NCBI RefSeq assembly: GCF_000975135.1
Contig: NZ_BBRF01000001.1
Location: 77,744 to 141,743, forward strand
From: Demequina aurantiaca
Lineage (GTDB): Bacteria > Actinomycetota > Actinomycetes > Actinomycetales > Demequinaceae
Length of the DNA stretch: 64,000 bases
Direction of reading: 5' to 3'
Below, piece by piece: positions 9,928 through 18,537 of the stretch; position 1 is the first letter of the stretch; each line of letters starts with the position of its first letter. The translations under genes and the position numbers were made by a program. The notes beneath the pieces are model-generated. The model made no database searches, was not told the DNA's origin, and saw nothing but the letters and a program-made list of their open reading frames with translations.

Positions 9928-11111
9928 GAGCGATCCTCCGTTCCGTCGGGGGCCGGGCCGTCGTCGGGTCCACCCTCCGTCGAGTCGTTCACGTTGTCGT
10001 CGTCAGCCTTCACACTGTCCGAGAAATCCGAGTCGGCGTTTCCGTGGGGGTCCTCGTCGCCCGAGGCGCTGTCCGACTCCGCCTGCGGCCCGCCGTCGGC
10101 GGAGTCGACCTCAGGCTCAGACGATGCATCGGCGCTCGACTCAGCATCGACCGATGCCTCGGCGCCATCCACAGGCGTCGCGGCATCGGCCGTCAACGCT
10201 GGAGCATCGTCCAGGCTTGCCTGGGGAATGGCGGCACCGGCGGCCCGGCGAGAGCGACGCGAACCGTCCTTCTCGATGCCCTTCTTGTCTGCCGAGCGCG
10301 AGGCCATCCAGGACTCGCCACGTGCCTGCGCGGGGCGCAGATCAATGAACAGCACGACCAGCGCGATGAGGCCCACCACGACAAGGACAGCACCCCACCA
10401 CAACAGCGGCGTGATCCAGTCATCGTTCACCACGCGGGTGAGCGAGAGGTCGGTGCCGGTTAGCGCGGATCCATCCTCGGTCATGACGACCAGAGTGAGG
10501 CCGGTGGGAACGCTATCGACGGCAATATCGAGGCGGTTGGTGGCGATAAAGGAGTTGCGCCACAGGTCCGTCGAGCGGCCCTCGGTGGCGATGAAGGGGT
10601 CGGCCTCCGTGGGAACGATTGCCGGCTCGGGGCTCGCCGAGGGGCTCGGTGACGCGCTTGAGGATTCTTTCTCTTCCGGTGACGGCGAAGGACTCGGCGA
10701 CTCTTCCTTCGCGTCATCCTCGGCAGCTGCGGACGCCGATGCACTGGCGGAGCTTGAGGGTTCCGGCGACGGGGTGGGCGAGGGAACCGCGACATCGCGC
10801 GTGCCGAGCGCCTCCCAGTCAGGCAGGCTGTTGACCTCGGTGTAATCCACCTCGGCGAGCCAGGCTTCCGCATCCGCGGGGCGAGCGGTGTACGCGACGA
10901 TGTCGCCGTCGCCCTCGATTGAGAGTGTCCCCTCGGGAGAGATCGTCAGGAAGTCGGATTGGACGACCACGACGGACGTTGACACGTCGGCGTGCGCCAC
11001 GACGTCTTCTGGCGGGCGCACTGAATCAGCGACGAACCCCACGATAAGTAGGATCACGCCGATCACACCAGCGATCAGCCCAGTTGTGCGTAAAGACAAG
11101 AAAATCTCCAT
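9924..11111 (-). CDS. Two-helix membrane protein with Ser/Pro/Glu-rich extracellular region and acidic cytoplasmic tail
   Basis: A 395-residue protein. Hydrophobic segments lie at about 7-27 and about 235-257. The extracellular segment between them contains a low-complexity stretch of SPTPSPEPSSSASAS type (about 110-165), suggesting a wall-spanning or glycosylated linker. After the second helix comes a basic stretch and then an acidic, Ser/Asp/Ala-rich tail of over 100 residues with no motifs. First gene of the membrane protein-lipoprotein-YbbN operon (four-base overlap). I do not recognise a named family. Confidence 0.75.
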   Translation of the reverse strand: MEIFLSLRTTGLIAGVIGVILLIVGFVADSVRPPEDVVAHADVSTSVVVVQSDFLTISPEGTLSIEGDGDIVAYTARPADAEAWLAEVDYTEVNSLPDWEALGTRDVAVPSPTPSPEPSSSASASASAAAEDDAKEESPSPSPSPEEKESSSASPSPSASPEPAIVPTEADPFIATEGRSTDLWRNSFIATNRLDIAVDSVPTGLTLVVMTEDGSALTGTDLSLTRVVNDDWITPLLWWGAVLVVVGLIALVVLFIDLRPAQARGESWMASRSADKKGIEKDGSRRSRRAAGAAIPQASLDDAPALTADAATPVDGAEASVDAESSADASSEPEVDSADGGPQAESDSASGDEDPHGNADSDFSDSVKADDDNVNDSTEGGPDDGPAPDGTEDRS

Positions 11112-11227
11112 TCCTTCAAGAACACTCTAGGAGTAAACGCGCGACGGTGGCGATATGTCGCTTTGTCACGCCCCAGCGGGCACACTACCCTGGGTACGAC
11201 TGCGCGTAAGGCGCCGAAGGAGAAGAT

Positions 11228-13963
11228 ATGTCGGAAGAGAACCTCCCGTTTCCCGTGACGATGCGTGGATTTGACCGTGAAGCGGTCGCCGCCCACATCG
11301 CACGGCTCGAGGATTCGGTTCGCGACGCCAAGCGCTCTGAAGAGACCGCGCGCAGCGAAGCACAGCAGGCACGGGCGTCACTCGACGAGGCTCAGAAGAC
11401 CCTGCGTGAGAACGATCAGCCTACGTACAAGGGCCTCGGTGCACGCGTTGAGCAATTGCTCCGCTCCGCCGAGGAACAGTCGTCCGATGTTGTGGCCCGC
11501 GCCAACACGCACGCGCAGGACGCGGTGGCACGCGCCACGGTCGCAGCACAGCAACTGCGTGCTCGTGCGGACAACGAGGTCGCGGAGATTCTCGCGCAGA
11601 GCCGCCGCACCGCGGAGACCGTGAAGACGGAAGCCGAGAGCACCGCAGCGTCCGTGCGCGAGTCCGCCGAGCGCCAGAGCGCTGAACTCGTCGACAAGGC
11701 GCGCCGCGAGTCTGAGCGCGTCCGTGGATCGATTGAGGCCGAGGTCGCGGAGATCCGTGCCGGAGCTGAGCGCGAGGTGCACACCCTGCGCGCCACTGCC
11801 GAGCGCGAGACCACCGAGCTACGGGTGAAGAGCCAACGCGAGGCAAGCGAACTCACCGAAGCCGCGCGTGCAGAGGCGGAGAAGATTGCCGCCGAAGCTG
11901 CTAGCGAGGACTCGCGCATTCGTGAGGAGGCCGCCGCCCTGCTCGCCGCGGCGAAGGATGACGCGGTACGTATCAAGGACGGCGCCCGCTCCGAGTCGGC
12001 CGACAAGAAGGCCAAGGCCGCCAGCCGCCTCGAGGCAGCAACGGCCGAGGCCGCACGCCTGCGCAAGGAAGCTGACGCTGACATTGCACGCCTGCGCGAG
12101 ATTACCGAGGCCGAAGCATCGGACATCCGAGCGACCGCCGAGAACGACGCGGCGACGCTTCGCGAAGAAGCCGATGCCGCACTCACCAAGGCTGGCGCCG
12201 AGACCGCTCGCCTGCGCGAGGAGGCCGATGCTGAGGTATCGCGTTGGCGTACCGAGGCCGGCGACGAGGTGGCCAAGCTACGTGCTACCGCCAAGGCAGA
12301 GACCGACGCGCTGCGAGGCGCCGCGAAGCGTGAGACCGATGAGCTTCGCAATGTCACCGAGCACGAGACCAGCGAGCTGCGCGCCGTCACCGAACACGAG
12401 ATGGATGAACTGCGCGACCAGACGCAGCGCATGACAGACGAGCTGCGCTCTCGGACAATCCGCGAGGCAGACGAGCTGCGCACACGCACTGAGCGTGACG
12501 CCGAGGAACTACGCGCCACCGTCGAGGCGGAGACCGCGGAGCTACGCAACCGCACCGACCGCGAGGTCAACGAGCTGCGTACCAACGTGCGGGATGAGGT
12601 CGCCGACCTTCAGGCTCGCGCCGAGCGCGAGACCAACGAACTGCGCACCACCGCTCAGGACGAAGTGACGGAACTCCGTACCCGCGCCGAGCGCGAGACC
12701 AACGAGATTCGAACCGCGGCCGACGAATACTCGGCTGAACTGCGCGGCCGCGCGGATCGCGAGACCAACGAATTGCGCACCGCCGTCCAGGACGAAGTGA
12801 CAGAACTTCAAGTCACCGCGGATCAGGAAGTCGCGGAACTGCGCGCCTCCGCTGATCAGGACATCAAGGCCAAGCGCGTCGCCGCGGAACGCGAGGTGGC
12901 GGAGTTGCGAGCCACGGCCAAGCGCGAGACCGACGACCTGCGGGCGGTGACCGACGAGGAGACTCAGTCGCTACGCGCCCGGGTCGAGGCCGAGGTCGCT
13001 GACCTCCGGGCTGTCGCACGCGATGAGGTCGCTGAGCTCCGTGCCACGGCTAAGCGCGAGACGGATCAGCTGCGTTCCAAGGCGGACTCCGACACCACCA
13101 CGCTGCGCCGCACCACCGATGCGGAGGTCTCGCAGTTGCGGGCTACCGCCGAGGCGGAGACGAACGATCTGCGCGCGACTACCGATGCCGACGTCACGGC
13201 ACAACGCGAACAGGCCGAGGAGCAGGCTCAGCAGCTCACGACCGAAGCCCAGCACACCCTTGCAACTGCGCGTCAGCAGGCGACGGAGCTACGTGCGGCT
13301 GCCGAACGCGACTCCAAGGCGACCATCGCTCGAGCCGAGGCCAACGCCAAGGAAGCCACCGAAGCGGCATCTGCCGCATCTGCTCAGGAACTCGCCGATG
13401 CGCACCGAGAGGCGGAGTCCACACGCGACGATGCCCGTCGTACTCGCGAGGACCTGCAGGTTGAGGTTGCCCAGCGTCGCGAGCAGGCCGAGCAGGAACT
13501 TTCGCAGCGGTACGAGGACGCCAAGAACGAGTCCGCCGCGTTGGTAGCGGATGCGGAGCAGCGTGCCAGCGAGGCCGAGGACCGCCTGGCCGCAGCCCTT
13601 GAGCGCGCTGAGACCGTGCGCTCCGAGGCCGAGGTTCACTCCCAGACCCTGCTCAGCAATGCCCGCAACAACGCCGACGAGATTGTCTCCGACGCCCGCG
13701 AGCACGCCGAGACCATCATCTCTGAGGCCGTGAGCGACGCCGAGCGCGAACGCACCATGGCGTCGCGCGAGGTGGACGAACTGAACCGTCAGCGCGAGTC
13801 GATCACCGGCTACCTCGACGACCTGCGTGGCCTCCTGGGGGCGGATCCCGTGTCGAACCTCGCGGCCGCCGCGAAGCTACAGGACGAGCACGAGGCAGCA
13901 GAGAAGGCGACCCCCGCAGCCGATGCAGAGGTCACCGAGCCCGACACGTCTGACGCGAAGTAG
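11228..13963 (+). CDS. Long coiled-coil cytoskeletal protein with DivIVA-like start (Scy/FilP-like)
   Basis: A 911-residue, almost wholly helical protein. The start (PFPVTMRGFDREAVAAHIARLE, about 8-29) resembles the membrane-targeting segment of DivIVA-type proteins. Residues 328-668 are 31 consecutive in-register 11-residue repeats of the form ELRATAERETD; looser 11-mers extend further toward the N-terminus. The C-terminal quarter reverts to heptad-like Ala/Glu-rich coil. Hendecads are a hallmark of the Streptomyces polarity proteins Scy and FilP, so I infer a filament- or scaffold-forming protein at sites of wall growth. A Shine-Dalgarno sequence (GGAGAAG) precedes the ATG at 11228. It is followed seven bases later by a small gene. 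Confidence 0.85.
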   Translation: MSEENLPFPVTMRGFDREAVAAHIARLEDSVRDAKRSEETARSEAQQARASLDEAQKTLRENDQPTYKGLGARVEQLLRSAEEQSSDVVARANTHAQDAVARATVAAQQLRARADNEVAEILAQSRRTAETVKTEAESTAASVRESAERQSAELVDKARRESERVRGSIEAEVAEIRAGAEREVHTLRATAERETTELRVKSQREASELTEAARAEAEKIAAEAASEDSRIREEAAALLAAAKDDAVRIKDGARSESADKKAKAASRLEAATAEAARLRKEADADIARLREITEAEASDIRATAENDAATLREEADAALTKAGAETARLREEADAEVSRWRTEAGDEVAKLRATAKAETDALRGAAKRETDELRNVTEHETSELRAVTEHEMDELRDQTQRMTDELRSRTIREADELRTRTERDAEELRATVEAETAELRNRTDREVNELRTNVRDEVADLQARAERETNELRTTAQDEVTELRTRAERETNEIRTAADEYSAELRGRADRETNELRTAVQDEVTELQVTADQEVAELRASADQDIKAKRVAAEREVAELRATAKRETDDLRAVTDEETQSLRARVEAEVADLRAVARDEVAELRATAKRETDQLRSKADSDTTTLRRTTDAEVSQLRATAEAETNDLRATTDADVTAQREQAEEQAQQLTTEAQHTLATARQQATELRAAAERDSKATIARAEANAKEATEAASAASAQELADAHREAESTRDDARRTREDLQVEVAQRREQAEQELSQRYEDAKNESAALVADAEQRASEAEDRLAAALERAETVRSEAEVHSQTLLSNARNNADEIVSDAREHAETIISEAVSDAERERTMASREVDELNRQRESITGYLDDLRGLLGADPVSNLAAAAKLQDEHEAAEKATPAADAEVTEPDTSDAK
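12209..13231 (+). repeat. Tandem 33-base coding repeats (31 units)
   Basis: Each 33-base unit encodes one hendecad with consensus ELRxxxxxExx (for example ELRATAKRETD, which occurs twice). Units are diverged at DNA level by synonymous and conservative changes, but the 11-residue register is never broken across 1,023 bases. This is a protein-level repeat, not a CRISPR or satellite. Confidence 0.9.
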
Positions 13964-13970
13964 TCCACTC

Positions 13971-14393
13971 ATGACCGACTCCGTGTGGTCGGACGAACGC
14001 GGCGACGCCGCGCTTCGCAAGGCCGACGCTCTCGCCCGACGCGAGGCTGGCGAGTCGCGTCAAGCCGCGGAGTTGATTAAGCAGTTCGTCGCCGATGCCG
14101 TGGCGGCCGGGATTTCCCCCGAGCCGCTGTCGGCCCGGTCGTACGACGGCAACTCGCGATATCGCACCAACCTGGTCGGCTGGTATCTCAAGCAAAATCA
14201 CTCGGTTGCGGTGGACGCGGATGGTCTTTTCTATGTCCTCACCGCTCCCCCGCGTTTCATGTCGCGCTTTACCGGCACCACTGTTGAGCCCTCGCCACCA
14301 CCGCTGGAGCTGGGCAAGGGTGGACGCGACGGCGAGTCGATGCCCATCGCCACTGCCCTGGCGAAGCGCCTCGCCGGCGGTAATGACTGGTAG
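13971..14393 (+). CDS. Small protein of unknown function
   Basis: A 140-residue protein. The ATG at 13971 is chosen because upstream in-frame sequence lies inside the coiled-coil gene. It has a charged helical first half (ALRKADALARREAGESRQAAELIKQFV region) and a second half containing NSRYRTNLVGWYLKQNHSVAVDADGLFYVLTAP, which reads like a small alpha/beta domain. No family is recognised. Its position seven bases after the coiled-coil gene suggests co-expression and possibly a shared role. Confidence 0.7.
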   Translation: MTDSVWSDERGDAALRKADALARREAGESRQAAELIKQFVADAVAAGISPEPLSARSYDGNSRYRTNLVGWYLKQNHSVAVDADGLFYVLTAPPRFMSRFTGTTVEPSPPPLELGKGGRDGESMPIATALAKRLAGGNDW

Positions 14394-14395
14394 CT

Positions 14396-14415
14396 GTAGT
14401 TAGTAAACTAACTAC
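14396..14415. terminator. Short AT-rich hairpin between convergent genes
   Basis: GTAGTTAGT and ACTAACTAC form nine-base complementary arms separated by only AA, so a real hairpin would open one or two inner pairs. It lies between the small gene ending at 14393 and the hydrolase gene ending at 14431. It may help termination in both directions; the AT-rich stem is weak. Confidence 0.35.
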
Positions 14416-14430
14416 TGGTCACTAGAGGCG

Positions 14431-15186
14431 TTAGTTTCCGAGCAGTGGGGCGATCGCGTCCGCGACGGCCCGCGGATTCTCGAGGGCGCTCAAGTGCCCA
14501 ACGCCCGCGATGACCGTGACCTCGACGCCCAGTGCGTCAGCCATGACGCGCGCATCCTCGACACTTGTCACGGTGTCGTTCTCGCCAAAAATCACTACAG
14601 ATGGCGTATCTACCAGGCGTAAAACCTCGGTGCGGGTGGGCCGTGCGGCCATCGCCCGCTGCCCCCACGCGATACCGTCGCCCGAGTGGCGGGCAATATT
14701 GGCGGCCACCGCGGCGACCAGGTCCTCGCGCCCATCTCCTTGGGTTCCCACCAGCGGCTCGGCCATCGCTCGCGGATCCTCAGCGCCGTCCTTACCCTCC
14801 AGGCTGTCGGCAAGGCCGAGCCTCTTGGCCACGCCAGCCTCGTCATCGGCGGTGCTGCGAGTGTCCAACAGACCCAGCCCGGCGACGGCGTCGGGGTAGC
14901 GTTCGACCACGGACAGGGCTACGTAGCCGCCCATCGAGCACCCCACCCACACCGCGGCATCGTGTCCGGTGGCCTCGCGCATGGCGAGCACCGCGGCATC
15001 GGCGATGAGATCGAGCGAGGGCTCCTCATCGGGCAGCGGCATCTCGCCGATTCCCGGCATGTCGAAGGAGATGATGTCACCGTCAAAGTCGCCCAGGAGC
15101 GCGATGAGTGGCTCCCACTGGGCGCGATCGACGGGAAATGCGTTGAGCAGCACCAGCGGCGCTGAAGTCGGCAATAGTGAGGTCAT
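14431..15186 (-). CDS. Alpha/beta-fold hydrolase
   Basis: A 251-residue single-domain alpha/beta hydrolase. The nucleophile elbow is VGCSMGGYVA with Ser84; the acid is probably Asp in IFGENDTVTS and the histidine is in GVGHLSALE near the C-terminus. It resembles small esterases such as BioH/3-oxoadipate enol-lactonase relatives, but the substrate cannot be told. The ATG at 15184-15186 overlaps the stop of the next hydrolase gene (ATGA), so the two are co-translated. Confidence 0.85.
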   Translation of the reverse strand: MTSLLPTSAPLVLLNAFPVDRAQWEPLIALLGDFDGDIISFDMPGIGEMPLPDEEPSLDLIADAAVLAMREATGHDAAVWVGCSMGGYVALSVVERYPDAVAGLGLLDTRSTADDEAGVAKRLGLADSLEGKDGAEDPRAMAEPLVGTQGDGREDLVAAVAANIARHSGDGIAWGQRAMAARPTRTEVLRLVDTPSVVIFGENDTVTSVEDARVMADALGVEVTVIAGVGHLSALENPRAVADAIAPLLGN

Positions 15187-15926
15187 GCGACGTCCTCCTG
15201 GGGAACGCGGTCGGGAAGCGGCGCGCGGTCCGGGGCGACCCGCGCCGTGATGGCATCCAAGACCACTCTCACATACTTCTCTCCAACCCACAGGTGTTTG
15301 GCTCCCTCCACGGGCACCAACTCCAGCTGGGACAGCGAGGTGAAGCGTTCGCGCGCCTCGTCGGGACGCAAGAAGTCATCGAACTCGGGCACCAGCGCGG
15401 TCACCGGCTTGCCCGTGGCGGCCCAGCGCTCCATGTCCTCGGGCTTCGCCCTGTGCAGGGGAGGCGACAATAGGATGGCGCCCTCCACCTCAAGGTCAGC
15501 TCCATGCATGAGCGTCAGCTCTGTACCGAAACTCCAGCCCACCAGCCAACGGTTCGGTAGTCCCCTGGTGACCGCGAAGTCCACGGCAGCCCGAACATCG
15601 GCCGCCTCGGCAACCCCCTCGCTGAACTCGCCGTCGGAGGTGCCGCGCGGAGACGAGGTGCCCCGAGTGTTGAATCGCAGCACGGCGACGTCCGCCAGGT
15701 ATGGAAGGCGCCAGGCTGCCTTGCGGAAGACGTGCGAATCCATGAACCCTCCCGCGGTCGGCAGCGGGTGAAGCGTGATGAGCGTCGCAGACACGTTGCC
15801 GGAGCGTGGCAACGACAACTCGCCCACCAGCGTCAGCCCGTCCTCGGTAGTGAGCGTGATCTCCTCCCGGTCCGCCGGCAGGACCGTCATGGACCGCAGG
15901 TCCTCGAACTCAATCTGGTCAGCCAC
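15183..15926 (-). CDS. Alpha/beta-fold hydrolase (dienelactone hydrolase/YqiA-like)
   Basis: A 247-residue alpha/beta hydrolase. LVGWSFGTELTL contains the nucleophile Ser, VPEFDDFLRP the acid, and GAKHLWVGEKYV the histidine. The sequence LHPLPTAGGFMDSHVF is typical of small hydrolases annotated near CocE/DLH families in actinobacteria. I chose the GTG at 15926, which overlaps the previous gene by eight bases and starts just before the conserved region; the longer open frame upstream overlaps a conserved gene and is unlikely. The substrate is unknown. Confidence 0.8.
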   Translation of the reverse strand: MADQIEFEDLRSMTVLPADREEITLTTEDGLTLVGELSLPRSGNVSATLITLHPLPTAGGFMDSHVFRKAAWRLPYLADVAVLRFNTRGTSSPRGTSDGEFSEGVAEAADVRAAVDFAVTRGLPNRWLVGWSFGTELTLMHGADLEVEGAILLSPPLHRAKPEDMERWAATGKPVTALVPEFDDFLRPDEARERFTSLSQLELVPVEGAKHLWVGEKYVRVVLDAITARVAPDRAPLPDRVPQEDVA

Positions 15927-16227
15927 GTGTTCTCCCAAAAGTTTCCCAGCAGTAGGTGTGCCAGTGTCGACGGTCGGCCGCAGCGGCCTCGGCCCCGAAC
16001 AGGCCGTCGGCCGCCCAGGCGACGATGTGAGCCGTCTGAGGAGGGATGTCCCGGCCACAACTGGGGCAGACAAATGTCTTGTCCGTCAGGCGTGGGGTCG
16101 CGACGAGGTAGTCCTCACCCCCGGGTCCGCTTTCCTGGCGTGCTCCGCCACCGTGAGCGCGATTCGCGTCGTACTCCTGGTGCGGCTGCCCATACGGTCG
16201 CTTGGTCGAGCGGCGCTTGGAGGGCAT
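15919..16227 (-). CDS. Small zinc-ribbon-like actinobacterial protein
   Basis: A 102-residue protein. It has a basic disordered N-terminus (MPSKRRSTKRPYG) and a compact C-terminal domain, FVCPSCGRDIPP then TAHIVAW then RHWHTYCWETF. Cys54, Cys57, His88/His90 and Cys93 are positioned to bind a metal, as in a zinc ribbon or HNH-like fold without a clear catalytic set. A -10 (TAGACT, complement of 16234-16239) ends six bases before the ATG, indicating a leaderless start. It heads the two hydrolase genes. Function unknown. Confidence 0.78.
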   Translation of the reverse strand: MPSKRRSTKRPYGQPHQEYDANRAHGGGARQESGPGGEDYLVATPRLTDKTFVCPSCGRDIPPQTAHIVAWAADGLFGAEAAAADRRHWHTYCWETFGRTRG

Positions 16228-16233
16228 AGTGAA

Positions 16234-16239
16234 AGTCTA
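16234..16239 (-). promoter_or_regulatory. -10 element, leaderless start of the zinc-ribbon gene operon
   Basis: Read on the minus strand, TAGACT is followed by TTCACT and then ATG at 16227, the same six-base spacing seen at other genes in this window. Confidence 0.5.
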
Positions 16240-16305
16240 CGCCGTGGCTATTGCGGGCCACGTCGACCTCGCCGGTAGTAGGCGCGGCCGTCGCGGGGCG
16301 TCGTG

Positions 16306-17772
16306 CTAACGAGTGCGTGGAGGCGTCTGAACCAGCGACTCGGTCTCCTCGACCGGTACCACTGCGCGTCGACGTACAGTCTCCGCATACCAGTACGCGG
16401 AGTCTTTCCAGCGGCGCTCGAGGCTCGTGTAGTCGACCCACACCATGCCGAAACGCTTGGCGTAGCCCTGCGCCCACTCGAAGTTGTCCATCAGCGACCA
16501 CGCCATGTAGCCGCGCACATCGGCGCCTTCAGCGATGGCCTTGGAGACCGCGTCGATGTGGCCGTGGAAGTACTCGACTCGGTCGGCATCGCGCACGCGA
16601 CCGTCCTCGTCGACCTTGTCCTCCCAGGCCGAACCATTCTCCGTGACGTAAATCGGCTTGCCGGTCTCCCGGTGGATCTTCAGCAGGTGCGCGTGGAGTG
16701 CGGAGGGATCGAGGTTCCAGCCCATCGAGGTGAGCTTTCCCGGGGGCAGCATGAACTCGATCTCCTCGTCGCCGGGCCATGGGGAGTTGCCGCCGGCCTT
16801 GTGCCCATCCGCGAGGGTCGCCAGCTCGCTCTGCTGGGCGGCCTTGTGCGGGTTGTGGCGGACCAGGTGCGAGGCGTAGTAGTTGACGCCAAACCAGTCG
16901 ACAGCGCCCTTCATCTCCGCGAGGTCACCCTCGTGAACGAAGGCCCAGTCGGTGATGTGCGCGGTGTTGGGCTTCAAGATGGCGGGGTAGGTTCCCTCGA
17001 TGAAGGGCTCGTGGAACATCGTGTTCGCCAAAGCGTCGATGTGCGCCGATGCCGCGCGGTCCTTCTCGCTCGACGGGTCCCAAGGGCGCGGCGTGTGGCA
17101 GTTGTTGACCAGGCCGACCTGCGCATTGGGTGCGGCGGCCTTAATGGCCTTGTACGCCCGCGCGTGAGCCAGGTTGAGGTGGTGCGCGGCCTCCAGGGCC
17201 TCAGCGTCACTCGTATGACCGGGGGCGTGCGCTCCGGCGCCGTAACCCACAAAGGAGGAGACCCACGGTTCGTTGAACGTGGTCCACATGTCGACGTCGG
17301 CGCCGAACTCCTGGGCCATGCGTTCGGCATAGACCACGAAGGCGTCGACGGTATCGCGGCTCAGCCAGCCACCATTGTCCTCCAGCGGCTGTGGCAGATC
17401 CCAGTGGTACAGCGTAATGAGCGGCTTGATTCCCTTGTCCTTGAGGCGATCGACGATGCCGCGGTAGAACGCGATGCCCTCGTCGTTGAAGTCTCCCGTA
17501 CCGAGCGGCTGCACCCGCGGCCACGCGATGGAAAAGCGGTAGGCCTGCAGGCCCAACTCCTCCATCATGTCGATGTCGGACTCCCAACGGTGGAAGTGGT
17601 CGCAGGCCACGTCACCGTTGTCGCCCGCAACAACCGCACCTGGCTGTGCGCAGAAGGTGTCCCAGATGGACACTCCGCGACCACCCTCATGGGCGCCGCC
17701 CTCAATCTGGTAGGAGGCGGTGGCCGCACCAAAGAGGAAGTCGGCAGGAAACTGTGAAGGCATCGTCGTCAT
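16306..17772 (-). CDS. Beta-glucosidase, GH1 family
   Basis: A 488-residue cytoplasmic beta-glycosidase that releases glucose from cellobiose and similar beta-glucosides. FLFGAATASYQIEGG (12-26) is the GH1 N-terminal signature. TTFNEPWV carries the acid/base Glu168 and IYVTENGSA the nucleophile Glu377. No signal peptide is present. The ATG at 17772 is preferred over 17763 because TATGAT ends six bases upstream of it. A CGAATCGATTCG palindrome abuts that -10, pointing to repression by a LacI-type protein encoded elsewhere. Identification is firm; natural substrate inferred. Confidence 0.95.
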   Translation of the reverse strand: MTTMPSQFPADFLFGAATASYQIEGGAHEGGRGVSIWDTFCAQPGAVVAGDNGDVACDHFHRWESDIDMMEELGLQAYRFSIAWPRVQPLGTGDFNDEGIAFYRGIVDRLKDKGIKPLITLYHWDLPQPLEDNGGWLSRDTVDAFVVYAERMAQEFGADVDMWTTFNEPWVSSFVGYGAGAHAPGHTSDAEALEAAHHLNLAHARAYKAIKAAAPNAQVGLVNNCHTPRPWDPSSEKDRAASAHIDALANTMFHEPFIEGTYPAILKPNTAHITDWAFVHEGDLAEMKGAVDWFGVNYYASHLVRHNPHKAAQQSELATLADGHKAGGNSPWPGDEEIEFMLPPGKLTSMGWNLDPSALHAHLLKIHRETGKPIYVTENGSAWEDKVDEDGRVRDADRVEYFHGHIDAVSKAIAEGADVRGYMAWSLMDNFEWAQGYAKRFGMVWVDYTSLERRWKDSAYWYAETVRRRAVVPVEETESLVQTPPRTR

Positions 17773-17778
17773 GCGTAC

Positions 17779-17797
17779 ATCATAACGAATCGATTCG
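17779..17797 (-). promoter_or_regulatory. Beta-glucosidase promoter with overlapping 12-base palindrome
   Basis: The complement of 17779-17784 is TATGAT, a good -10 six bases before the ATG. Immediately upstream is the perfect palindrome CGAATCGATTCG (17786-17797). A protein bound there would block RNA polymerase. The core ATCGAT also occurs in the palindrome upstream of the mannanase gene at 38834-38859. Confidence 0.6.
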
Positions 17798-17838
17798 ATT
17801 TTTTCCTACCAAGCGGTCAGAAATATGTCAGAAGAGAG

Positions 17839-18534
17839 CTAAAACAGGCGCGTAGACGAGGTGTCGACGCCGCGCATCGCCTCGTAGTCGAGCACCAGGC
17901 AGCGAATACCCCGGTCCTCCGCAAGCACGCGCGCTTGTGGCTTGATCTCCTGCGCGGCGAAGACGCCCTCAACTGGACTCAGCAGCGGGTCGCGGTTGAG
18001 GAGCTCGAGGTAGCGCGTCAGCTGTTCGACGCCGTCGATGTCGCCGCGGCGCTTAATCTCGATGGCCACGGTCGCGCCGGCCTTGGTCTTGGCCAGGATG
18101 TCCACCGGGCCAATAGCCGTCGGGTACTCGCGGCGGACCAGCGTGTGGCCGATCCCCAGCAGCCCCACCTGCTCGGCGAGGAGCTCCTGCAGGTGCGCCT
18201 CGACCCCGTCCTTGATCAGGCCAGGGTCAGTGCCCAAGTCGTGCTGAGCGTCGGCGAGGATCTCGTGAATCTCAATTTCAAGACGGTCGTCAGACTTGTC
18301 ATGCTGGACGGCCCAGACCTCGGTGACCCCAGCATCGGCGGCCTCTTTGTCTGGAGAACCCACGCGCAGTGTGCACGGAGGGCTCATCCAATTCAGCGGC
18401 TTGTACGAGCCGCCGTCAGAATGCAACAGAACCGAGCCATCGGCCTTGACCATGATGACTCGGGTCGCGAGTGGCAGGTGGGCATTGAGCCTACCGCTGT
18501 ATCGTGCGGCGCACCGCGCGATCACTACGCGCAT
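17839..18534 (-). CDS. nucS: Mismatch-specific endonuclease NucS (EndoMS)
   Basis: A 231-residue RecB-like nuclease that replaces MutS/MutL repair in actinobacteria by cutting both strands at mismatches. The N-terminal dimer domain is followed by the catalytic core [23 protein letters not shown], with Asp145, Glu159 and Lys161. The protein ends in STRLF, which matches the short C-terminal type of motif with which NucS contacts the beta sliding clamp. It lies three bases downstream of atpC, its usual place in actinobacteria, and is probably transcribed with the ATP synthase genes. Confidence 0.95.
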   Translation of the reverse strand: MRVVIARCAARYSGRLNAHLPLATRVIMVKADGSVLLHSDGGSYKPLNWMSPPCTLRVGSPDKEAADAGVTEVWAVQHDKSDDRLEIEIHEILADAQHDLGTDPGLIKDGVEAHLQELLAEQVGLLGIGHTLVRREYPTAIGPVDILAKTKAGATVAIEIKRRGDIDGVEQLTRYLELLNRDPLLSPVEGVFAAQEIKPQARVLAEDRGIRCLVLDYEAMRGVDTSSTRLF

Positions 18535-18537
18535 CTG

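Noticed and set aside
12209..13231. Regular 33-base repeats considered as a CRISPR array or satellite
   Set aside because: There are no spacers, the period is continuous, units diverge at synonymous sites and encode hendecads in frame.
16303..17757. A 484-residue plus-strand frame opposite the GH1 gene
   Set aside because: Long antisense frames are common in high-GC genes; the GH1 catalytic motifs are all on the minus strand.
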